Below are positions 12,243-21,800 of a DNA stretch of 64,000 nucleotides, piece by piece (within the stretch, counting starts at the first letter, position 1; each line of letters opens with the position of its first letter). A model generated the notes under the pieces. It worked only from the letters and a program-made list of their open reading frames with translations. It was not told the origin of the DNA and ran no database searches. The DNA is taken from NCBI GenBank assembly GCA_003118195.1, contig BEXV01000027.1:94627-158626 (forward strand), read 5' to 3'. The position numbers and the translations under genes are program-made. The stretch comes from Hemicentrotus pulcherrimus. Lineage: Eukaryota; Echinodermata; Echinoidea; Camarodonta; Strongylocentrotidae.

Positions 12243-13395
12243 TATAATATTCGTGGTGCTGGTTCTGGTGTTGGGGCTGGTGGTAAATGCGCTGGAGATG
12301 GTGGTAGTGGTGGTGGAAGGTGGTGGTGTTTTTGGTTGCTGAGGTAAGTTTTGTAGTGGTGATGGTTGTATTGACGGTGGTGGAGTGGTGACGACTGTTG
12401 GTGGCCGGTGGTCGTGGTCATGGTAGTAGTGGGGGTGGTGATGATGATGGTGCTGGTGGTAGTGGTAGTGGTGTTGGTGGTGGTAGGGGTGGTGACTACG
12501 GTGGATGGAGATGGTGGCGGTGATATTTTTTTTTGTAGTGGTGGTGGTGGTGGTGACGGTGATATCAGGGACGGTGGTGGAAGTGGTGGTGGTGGTGGTA
12601 GGGGTGGTGACCGCATCTGACGTATGGTTGGGGATGTTAGTGGTAGTGACATGAGCGATGATGATTGGTGGTGGTAGTGGAGGTGGTAATAATACTTGAT
12701 GGTTGTAATGTTGGTGGTGCTAGTTGTGGGACGATGGTGATGATAGTGCTGGTGGTATGGGTAGGATTGGTGACGGCGGTGGAGGTGGAGATGGTAATGG
12801 ATTGGTATGATTGTGGTGGCCGATGGTGGTGATGGCATGACGTTGGTGGTGGTGGTGATGGAGATGTGGTGGAGATGATACAAGATGGGGTATGAGTGGT
12901 GATGTTTGGTGTTGGCCGATGGTGGTGATGGCAGTCAGGCGCGGATCCAGGATTTCTTAGGGGAGGGGGCCCAACTTATTATTTTTGTTTACTCCCGAAA
13001 ATTTGGAAATCGCGTCGGCCGAAAAGTCGCTCAGTGGGGGGGGGNGATCCGCCACTGATGGCAGTGACGTTGGTGGTGGTGGAGGTGGTGAAGATGATTG
13101 TTGTATTGTCCGATTTGCCGTTGCGGATATAGGTTATGTTTTTGGATGTGATGACGAAAGTGATGGTGGTGGTTGTCGTCGGTCGTCTTCGTCGTCGTCG
13201 CTGCCGTGATGACAAATGTGGTGGCGGTGGTGGCAAGGATTGAGTTTGTGGTGAATGTGGCGGCGTGGTGCCAGTGAAGAGGGTGGTGGTCATTTTGGAC
13301 ATGGTGGTACTGGTGGTAGTTTTGGAAGAAATAATGTCGCTCGTCATGAAAACCACTAAAGTGTAGCACTGGCAGGACGATGGTTTTGACAATAA
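12243..13395. repeat. GGT/GTGGTG-rich simple-sequence tract
   Basis: About 1.1 kb of degenerate (GGT)n and (GAT)n triplets on the + strand, split by a small mobile element at 12936-13057. Long frames on both strands (Thr/His/Pro-rich on minus, Val/Gly-rich on plus) follow directly from the triplet repeat, and no domain is visible. They should not be annotated as genes. Confidence 0.9.
12936..13057. mobile_element. hAT-like MITE with 8-bp target-site duplication
   Basis: The element starts CAGGCGCGGATC and ends GATCCGCCACTG, whose reverse complement is CAGTGGCGGATC; 10 of 12 positions agree. ATGGCAGT flanks it directly on both sides (12928-12935 and 13058-13065). An 8-bp duplication plus CAG-starting TIRs is the signature of hAT-superfamily elements. 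The interior has an internal G-run and one N (13045), so its true length may be greater. It inserted into the GGT tract. Confidence 0.85.
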
Positions 13396-16300
13396 TTATG
13401 GCTGTGGTGGGTTAGGGTCGCAGTGGAGTTTAAGGTTAAATTAGATTTGAACAATTTTAGGGTTAATTTTAGGGTAAGGACAACTGGACAAGGCATAGTG
13501 TTAGGTCTGGGGTTAAAAATTAGGTTATTGAACTAAATTGATCGCAGAGCCACTACCGCCGGAGCATAATTCGTACTTCGGTCTTCTTTCCAAGACCTAA
13601 CTTCTGCGTGATGATAGTTCGTAAACCACATATCTTTTGAATGATGAGCACTGCTTGAACACTGAAGGAGGCTGAAAAAGCAGGTTGTAAAACATGTTTT
13701 ATGAGAACCGAACGTGACTTTCCGGCGATAGAATTGTTTTGCTTCTCAATCGTGTCTCGTTTCTGTCTCTGCATCCAAACTTGAACCCCGACACAATGGC
13801 CAGTGTATGTTACTCGCGTGGCCTTGGCTAACTACCCTACCCCCGTTTTGTTATTGTTTTGATTTGTTTTTACTTTATTTTTATTCAACTTTGACTCCGA
13901 CTATAACCTTCTCCCCTCCTGATAAATCATGGTTACCTGTATGAAACCTTTTTATAGTCGATGCCCTCTTTGAAAAGTTGTTTGCGGGTCCTTTGTAATA
14001 CCACATGACCACTGTCATGGCTGGTCGTATTCCATCTGATTCATCACGACCAATGGCTATGTAAGGTCTGTATCTCATCCAACGTTTAAATAGATTCAGA
14101 CCAGATGCAGTTACTAAATTATTAGCATTAGAGTGTCCAATTCAATTTTCACGGTATTTAAGGGAAACAATAATAGGAGAATCATTATAGAAGATCCACG
14201 TTTTAATTGTTTTAATTATATAACTTCATTTTTTAATTAAAAAGCCTCTTTGTCTAAAATGTTGTTACCTGGCGTGTCAGGACGTTTGATAAACTACAAC
14301 AAAACACAGTTGTCATAATAAATGCGTTATTTTGATGTGTAAGAAATATAACTGCTTACATTTTACTGCAGTGGCAGAACAAAAATCCCATGAGTCGAAA
14401 GTGGAAAAGTAAAGTGGTAACCCCATCCCACAGGTAGTATATTTATACGCATACATTATATGGTACAACAAGTATAATAAAAGTGAGGGTATTCCACTTA
14501 CGCCTCACCCAAAAAGTCAATCATAAGCGTGAGAAAAATAATAATAATAGTCCGTTCTTGTATAGCGCATAACACTCTCATCTGCATCGCCGTGATAAGA
14601 ATATTCGTTACAGGGGAGGGGGCAGGCACGAAACAATGTGTCTCATCACAAACTGGAAGTTCAAACTAAATAAAGAATCTGTCATTGCCATGAAGAGGTA
14701 GAACAGGGTAACATATCGCATCAACATATCAAGCAAGGGTCAATATTATTACCTCAGGAATACGTAGGCCTATTCCACATAGAGTCGGGAGGGGGTGCAG
14801 TGGTACCCCCCCCCCCGGCCCCCACCCCCATCTCATCGGTGAATTTCCTGAGGTACTTGTCTATTCGTGACAGCCCGTTTCAGAAAGGGGTTTACATGCT
14901 GAGCCAAGCTCTGAATCAAATATATAGTGATGACCCTTTTTTTATTCTCCTCCTTTTCTTTTCGTTTTACATTTCACATAATACACTAATCTTGTGCCCA
15001 CCCCCCTCCCCTTCCCCTATTAAAGAATCCTAGATCGGCCACTGTATTCCGAACACAGGTCTCGACCGAGCTCGTTTTCGTGACTGCTGTCAGGCAGATG
15101 GGATATTATCACGTGACCCCTGTGAACTTCAAATCTCTCATTTTGAAGAAAACATGATCTTCTGCCTAAAGACATTGAGTATGGATCGCATTGATGTTAC
15201 ATCGAATCTCACTGTTAAAGATCACCTCGAGTACTGGTATAATTTCATTGTCAAACCATCTGTCTGGAAAAAAGTCTAAAACGGATGATTATTTATCATA
15301 AATGGGACCAGTTGTGTATACTGAAGTTAGGGAATCATCAATTTATAACAAATTGTAAAAATCTTGCTGAATGTCACTTACAATGATAAGCCCAAAACAC
15401 AGAAATAATTATTTGGGACTGCACAAACAAGTACCATCAAAATATTGTCAACAGTTTGTGATTAATGTCTCGTCATATTAGATAATATAAAAGCTCTTCT
15501 ATAGAGCAGTCACCACCCATTGCTGTTGTGATATTCTTCTGTATATGGGGATAAAAAGGGATGAGAAAGCTCACATAATATTTTCACGTGTTCTCTTTGA
15601 ATCCCTTCATGTACTATTTACGTCAAACCTCCTTGCACGTCAAATAGGATTATTGTATAAAATGACACCAGTTTTGTGCGTGGTTACGAAATACTCTCCA
15701 TTCATGGTATTATATTCATTAAAAAGAAATGAAGAAATAGAGTTGACTGTAGTGTACTACAGCAGTAGGGTAATTTAGGACAGTCGAAAGTTGCATCGTG
15801 TACCTTTAATTTTAACCGGGAAACAAATCATACAAATAAACGACTTTAAAACAGATTTTCTGTGCTCCAATACACTGAAATTCATCTTCACCTACAAAGC
15901 ATAACCACGACAACCTTCAATGTTATCATCATCGTTCAGGTTTATGTGAAAATAAGATAACAAATGAAAGGCCTAATTAAAATGATTAATTAAAAGGATA
16001 TAACAAAGTCATGTCGAACTGATAAAAAACAATATTATTTCAAACAGCCTTATCACAATAATCTCTTAATATGACGAATGGGTGAATCCAACACAGCAAT
16101 ATCTTCATTTCAAATTTTTGTCATGAGACCATTAATGTTAATATCAATAAAGGAGCCTAATAGGATTTCGAAGGATAAATATTCAGTAAGACGAAAAGTC
16201 ATAACAATTTCTAGTGATATCATTTCGTTTGTGCATTGGATGCATTTACATGCTAAACATTTTTAAACCCGTTAATGATATTCCATTTTTGTTAATGATA

Positions 16301-18289
16301 CTGTGTTCATTATCTGCATAATCAGGTGCTTAGATAAGAATGATTCGTTCAGCAACACGATCTCGAGCTGTCATGAGCAAGTAAAGAAACCAGATTGATC
16401 TACTAAGCGAACCCAAATCACCGTCTCAGTATTGGGTAAAGACCGCTCTCAACGTTGTTTGATGGCACATGTAACTTCGAACACGTTTATCGTTTTGATA
16501 GTTTTTATTTTTTTAAAGGTTTTATTAAAAATGAAGGAAAATGTGTCGTTTAATAGATTTCAGCTAAAGCGAATACATCATACAAACTACCACTGCAATT
16601 AGTTTTGTCAAAATCCACTTTTCTATTATATCAAAGGTGTTTCTTGATAAATGAACTAAACGCTCTTCAACTCTAATACATGTGGGTCGATTTCACTAAA
16701 TTCATATATAAAAAGGCCAAAAATAAATTAAATCAACTCCAAGTCATGCCCTTTTTTTAAAGGGAGACGCAATCATCACAATAATTGTATGATATCTCAT
16801 GATTAATTTCAAAATAATAGAAGATAATATATAACCTGTAAACTATTAAGCTTGCGTTGATCTATATTTTTAACAACACTTTTCGAAGGTGCCCATTCAA
16901 TATTTCATTTAGAATGTTCATTCCATTTTATGTAGAGATTGATTTTCAACCTGTAATGAAAAGTACATTTCACATGACTCATTAATAAATTTCCCTAGGA
17001 AATTCAAATAGTCATTGGTTTGTCGGTTTAAACAAATTAATGTTCTTCATCAGTACTTCAAATACATCTTGACAATAGAGCCAACCCAAAGTTTTCGTTT
17101 TCTTACAAAATGTTAGCGCCATCTAACGGTGTGTAATAGGATAACCCAATTATGGCAAAAACTCAACGCTCGATACGTGGTCGGCGATTACATACCCGAT
17201 ACATTTAATCTGCATTGATCAACTTAATTAGAAGTCAAAATAGCTCTATGCGTGGATACAGACAGTATCATAGCAACACTCCGAACACGCAAAATGTCTG
17301 CTGTATCGAGTAAAATGTTTTCGTTCTGTATCCCAATGCAAGGCACCATTTAACGTTGTGGTTAAGAATAGAAGTGATTAAACTGTGCTTTAATCATAAA
17401 TCGCTATAAATAACACATTGGGTTCCAATCAACAAGACTATAGCATAATACTATAGCAACTGGTTTGAAAACACAAATGTAATTTACCTATTTATTTTTG
17501 GAGGGGTGGACAAATTGTATTTATCTCCTGATTTTTTTTTTAGCATTTGGTAGGGAATGTGTTTTGTCGTAGTTCAAAACAGATCCAATTTGAGTTATAA
17601 AGGTTATGTGAAGTAATTGTCGAAGAGTCACATTCAATGATGTACTTTATAATGAAAAAAATCAAATGGTGAATCGCATATGAGTTTTATGTTGAACTTT
17701 CAAACCTTTTCCTTTATCTTTATAATGTGAAGAATTTGGTTAATTTATGTAGATTGGCTCATATAAGCTAAATAGCTATACATGTAGATTACTTTACAAA
17801 TGCTAAGGCTATATTGCGGTACTTATCTTATTGATGAAACATTTTAATGAAGTACGTCATATAAATTTCTTTTTATCAAATATTTTCGATGGATTATCGA
17901 GTGACACAGATATATATTTGGCATTAAATAGTGAAATCATAGCACTGCTAAATCTGAAGGCCTGAACGGAAGCATATATTGTTTTCTTTTACAAATCCAA
18001 CCTGAAAATAAAATCTGCATTGACAGTCCTAATATAGAATTGAAGTCATTCAATACTATTGGAAACCACTCAAGTAAAAAATAATCATGTACATATTGTA
18101 TATACCAAGTAAGCTCACCGCGAGACTGTCAAGGATTTTAATTAATCTACCGGTATCCAATGAATTATTTCACACCTCAGAAAATACAACCTTCAATTAG
18201 GACCATGTGACCTTGATATTAACAGCATTTTCATATTTTAAGAACATGATAAAAACAACCAGTGATAAGGTCAATTATTATTCTTCACA
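13396..18289. other. gene-less stretch with degenerate TTAGGG-like words
   Basis: No exon recognised. Positions 13405-13530 carry several GGTTA/TTAGGG-like words (for example TTTTAGGGTTAATTTTAGGG, 13456-13475), a weak interstitial telomere-like or simple repeat. The right end of a hAT-like element (CGGCCACTG, ending 15044) follows a C-rich tract, and a CAGTGG word lies near 14798 beside a C-run. An ATAATAATAATAGTCC word followed by TTGTATAGCGCA (about 14540-14568) resembles a SINE tail but is too short to call. Confidence 0.4.
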
Positions 18290-18341
18290 AGGCGGTGTCA
18301 CACAGGGATTTTTCAAGAGATTTTTCTGCGTGACACCGCCT
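18290..18341. repeat. 52-bp palindromic element with 12-bp perfect arms
   Basis: AGGCGGTGTCAC at the left (from 18290) and GTGACACCGCCT at the right (ending 18341) are exact reverse complements. Inner bases (CAGGGATTTTT / GATTTTTCTG) extend the symmetry imperfectly. It is far GC-richer than its surroundings. Likely a minimal MITE or solo-TIR remnant. Confidence 0.65.
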
Positions 18342-18763
18342 ACATATTGATTGTGATTTACAATTTACAAGTAGTACACACCCTTGCCATGTCAGTAGAG
18401 AAAAACATAAAATTAATTATGATGATAGGGTATATACTAAATTCAAACGGCATGGCAAACTACATTAAAGAGATGAACTTTGACGTAAATGTGATTATAG
18501 TATATCTACCCTTCCCCCTTAGGCAGTAATTCTTTTCATCTATATACTCTGTGAATATTTTATGAAAATGTTTGAGAGAAATATATAAATTACAAATATG
18601 AAAAACGAAATTCACCACTATTATCTGACCAAACACATGCTTTAACGCTATTCAAAGAATTTCAGCTATATTATAATCTTTAAAAATAACAACAACTTAG
18701 CAGATGTTTTAGCATTTTTTGAAAAATCAAATACAAAATATTCAAACAACAGTAATAGTATAG

Positions 18764-18840
18764 TAATAATGACTGCTTTGAGAGAAATAGTTGTTTTTAT
18801 ACGCTCAAGGGGAGGTCACAATCGTGCTATTGCCCGGGGC
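18764..18840. mobile_element. partial copy of the 152-bp MITE at 19591
   Basis: About 77 bp aligns with 19597-19680. Shared blocks are TAATGACTGCTTT, ATAGTTGTTTTTATACGCTC and GCTATTGCCCG. The right half of the element is missing or diverged. The GC-richer stretch following it (18841-18870) may belong to a longer relative. Confidence 0.7.
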
Positions 18841-19088
18841 GTGCCGAGAGCAACCCCGAGAGCATTTCAAAAGAATTATATACCTCACTTTAGAAAACTA
18901 GCCATCTTATTGGTTGAAATTGCCATCAGGGTTTTAACCATTCCCATAAATAAACGAAAAATGCCAACCCCATTTAATAGTTCGAGGGTAAAATTCAAGT
19001 TACAGGGAACATAGTTCAGTCTTGCTTAAAAAATGGTTTGAGCGAACGCGGATACCATACATAGTGTGTGTGTGAGAATTGGTCACTA

Positions 19089-19529
19089 GACAGCAAGAAC
19101 ACCAAAAGGGTACGTGAATTAATCTTATTATTAGCCGTAGATCTAATTCTAGAAATAGATTGTGATTTTATTGTTTGCGATAACAGTGGTACAGGTATTG
19201 AATATTGTATAGTGCAAGTGTTTGAATTCATTTGGTGGATGAAAAGTTGAATTCTACGCCGTTTTGTGCGTCATTTGCAGCGCTGAATTTGGTGTGTTTG
19301 TCGCTAATTTCTGACAAATATAGATAGCTTTTCTGATGGTATTTCATGCAAAATTTATGTTATTTTGATAAGCACTGACTCTTGTCCTTACCTTTGACTT
19401 GTTTCTTGTCTGTAATAGTCATTTTATAGATGAATTACTTGAATTTCATTTTCATTTTAGTCCCACACACATATTTGTATGTACCTTGTGCCCTTACACT
19501 GCTTAGTCTGCTGTCTCGATAGCGTAAAC
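19089..19529 (+). pseudogene. coding-like relic, plus-strand copy of an inverted pair
   Basis: 30 bp at 19089-19118 is the exact reverse complement of 20281-20310. CTCGATAGCGTAAAC at 19515-19529 is the reverse complement of 20209-20223. The first block translates to DSKNTKRVRE and the frame then diverges. The spacing between blocks is about 397 nt here but 57 nt in the minus copy, so this copy carries an insertion or is rearranged. Both are probably fragments of one repeated gene or element. Confidence 0.5.
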
Positions 19530-19590
19530 CGAACTTGATTACCGGCAAGATTGGTAAGTCGCAAATGTATTCTATGACCCATTTTGGTAT

Positions 19591-19742
19591 ATAAAAGTAT
19601 TAATGACTGCTTTAATTTTCGAGACATAGTTGTTTTTATACGCTCAAGGAAAGGTTAAAATCGAGCTATTGCCCGAGGTTTATGTCTTTCAAAGCAGTCA
19701 ATACTATTTCTCGAAAATTGAAGCAGCTATTATTACTTTTAT
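19591..19742. mobile_element. 152-bp MITE with 39-bp imperfect TIRs
   Basis: The left arm (19591-19629, starting ATAAAAGTATTAATGACTGC) matches the reverse complement of 19704-19742 (starting ATAAAAGTAATAATAGCTGC) at nearly all of 39 positions. The arms make up half the element, leaving a 74-bp centre with GAGCTATTGCCCGAGG. No coding capacity. It lies between the two inverted relics at 19.1 and 20.3 kb. A partial second copy is at 18764. Confidence 0.88.
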
Positions 19743-20127
19743 ACTGAAAATAGAGTCAACTTATGACACCAACTTGGCTTTTCTCTAGTTTATCTGCACG
19801 GTTGTTTTTTACGAGTGTATCTCTGAGAGTTAGACTAGTCTAGATCTAGCAAAGCTCTAGAAATCTATGTAGCATTTTCCCCTAGTCTAGGCTGAATTCC
19901 TCACAAATTTCGAAGCTGTTGAGTGTCATAACATCAATAAATACCTTGTTTTGAAGACCTAAAGGATCATCCAAATCAAGCAAACCTTAGATTTTGTCCA
20001 TGTCTTCTGCTGAGATAGCTGGTTTATAAGTCACAACTCCCTTCCCTATTGCTGAAAAACACTTAAAAACTCTCGTCGAATTGGAAAAATCTTCATGCTT
20101 AGTTTAAGATGTCGACATTGTTAGAAT

Positions 20128-20381
20128 TCAGGAAATGACGCGGAAGTCCGAATCTAATAGTAAACAATGGCCTAGATGAACGTTGTCCAGCTCCGAATTT
20201 GAAAGTTTGTTTACGCTATCGAGGTATCTGTTGGTAACTTGCAGGTAGCTTAGATCTAGACGTAATATTTTAGGGAGAATTTCACGTACCCTTTTGGTGT
20301 TCTTGCTGTCAGCAGAATTAATCATGTCTTGCAATTGATCATCATTAAGAAGTTAAAATCTAAAAGATTTTCTTCAGCCAT
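20128..20381 (-). pseudogene. coding-like relic with frameshift, minus strand
   Basis: On the minus strand an ATG at 20381 opens MAEENLLDFNFL. A one-base frame change near 20345 is then needed to continue as LNDDQLQDMINSADSKNTKR and on through VREILPKIL to a stop near 20128. The DSKNTKR segment resembles N-termini of some tyrosine-recombinase-like (Crypton/DUF3504-type) proteins abundant in invertebrates, but that is a tentative memory-based likeness, not a domain hit. A shared 30-bp block with 19089-19118 in inverse orientation argues for a dispersed, decayed element or gene family. Confidence 0.4.
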
Positions 20382-21198
20382 TTTGCCTTGTTTGGAAACT
20401 TTAAGTAGAAACTAAGCAGGATTTAGTAGTACGATCGACATCGCCGGACGTCTTATCAAAAATATTCTAAACATTAAAGATAAACTTTAGTACTGGTAAT
20501 GCGATTGCATTGTGAAAGAAAAGATGTGGAAAGGATCAGAAACAGTTGATCACGTGTGCACTGCAAGATTCTGGAGTCATCAAAATCTTAATAAGTTTGA
20601 CCGATTCTTGGTAAAGTAACAAGCACTGTACACAGAAAGCTATATATGGGACAACACACATGGTGTCGGGGCTAGTACTACCCTGATTTCCTTGTCTTTC
20701 TATGCTCATTACTCAGCCAGTATACATTTTCTTCCAAAATTGTCTGGCACATGTCATTTTTTGTAACCTTGAACATTCAGTGTAAGTTTCGTTTGATTCT
20801 GTGAGAATCAATTTCCCTTTTTTTTTTAAAACCCGAACTGGAGTTTATCTACCAATTCGCACACACACACAATGTATGGTATCTGCGCTCGCTCAAATCA
20901 GATTTTAACACGTGAACCAATGGGAATTTCAGCAAGAATTAACTATTTTCCCGGTAACTGGAATTTTGCCGGGATTTTCCTGAGTTTAATCTTGAACTAT
21001 TACATAGGTTTAGCATTTTTCGTTTATTTACGGGAATGGCTAAACCACGACTGCAATTTTGTATCATCCTTGGAGCTTATAACCATATTGACCCTTCCCC
21101 CCCCCCCTTTTACTTTTACAGATAGACATGTGTATTCAGGTGGAATGTCCCCGAATATTAATAGAATCCAACGCTTGTTCGACGCTGGCCGATTCGAC

Positions 21199-21295
21199 TG
21201 TGTGTGTTCGGTTGTGTGCGTGTTAGTGTGTGTTTGTGTGTGTGTGTGTGTACATGTGTATGCATGGGTGTGGATGTGTAGATATATATATATGT
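21199..21295. repeat. (TG)n microsatellite
   Basis: Interrupted TG dinucleotides with a perfect core near 21233-21252, ending in a short (TA)n. Simple repeat; the Val/Cys-rich frame across it is spurious. Confidence 0.85.
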
Positions 21296-21429
21296 TTATG
21301 TATATGTTTTGTTACATGTAGATGTTTTGTTAAGACGCATCAAAGTGGAAGATTTATTTACATGTTGGTATTAATTTTAATTGAATCACTTCTGTATCAG
21401 TTTAAATGAAATCAAAAATAAATATCAAT

Positions 21430-21503
21430 GAAAAAAAAAAAATATATATATATATATGTGTGTGTATGCTTGTGTGTGTGTGGGTGCGTGTGTGTATGTA
21501 TGT
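21430..21503. repeat. A-run, (TA)n and (TG)n compound microsatellite
   Basis: An A-run passes into (TA)n and then (TG)n. It directly precedes the SINE at 21542. Confidence 0.85.
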
Positions 21504-21541
21504 GTTAAATGGGCTATTATACAGGGTATCGTATCATGTTG

Positions 21542-21800
21542 AGGTGTCGTGGTCCAGTGGATGATACGTCACCCGCACTGCAGATCACATGGTCCGCGGT
21601 TCGAGTCCCGCCGCATCACTAATGATGTCCTTTGAGAAGACATTAATCTACATTTGCCACACTCGACCCAGGTGAGGTGATGGGGTACCTGGCAGGATTT
21701 AATTCCTTGAACTACTTAAGCGCCATAATGGTAGCCCTGCTGAAACAGGGTAAAAATTGTAATAATTGTGTATTATTGTTGTTGTTGTTGTTATCATTAA
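21542..21800 (+). mobile_element. tRNA-derived SINE
   Basis: Internal Pol III promoter boxes are intact: an A box TGGTCCAGTGG at 21550-21560 and a B box GGTTCGAGTCC at 21598-21608 that fits the GGTTCGANTCC consensus exactly. The tRNA-related head runs to about 21615. A body follows with GATGTCCTTTGAGAAGACAT, ACTCGACCCAGGTG, GGGTACCTGGCAGGA and TTAAGCGCC, then a TTG-rich tail (21772-21795). SINEs have no protein and move using LINE machinery. The body words match the SINE type I associate with sea urchins. It is not a functional tRNA gene: the head does not fold into a normal anticodon arm by eye and there is no terminator at the right place. Confidence 0.85.

Noticed and set aside
12242..12883. 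213-aa Thr/His/Pro-rich minus-strand frame
   Set aside because: Direct translation of a GGT-type simple repeat, with no domain and frames open on both strands.
13405..13530. Interstitial telomere array
   Set aside because: TTAGGG-like words are too few and too degenerate to call a telomeric array.
13881..14150. Minus-strand frame with RYRPYIAIGRDESDG and a CAG|GTAACC donor-like end
   Set aside because: About 85 open codons look protein-like, but I cannot tie them to any family, there is no convincing acceptor, and the opposite strand also has an open segment there.
17092..17365. Diverged tandem duplication or CTCF-like sites (GCGCCATCTAACGG and GGCACCATTTAACG)
   Set aside because: The two words are similar over about 20 bp only. 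The flanks do not align further and the CTCF match is partial.
20872..21321. 149-aa plus-strand frame
   Set aside because: Its second half is the (TG)n tract and the first half has no recognisable motif.
21543..21614. Functional tRNA gene
   Set aside because: A and B boxes are present, but the SINE body follows immediately and no clean cloverleaf or T-run terminator is visible.
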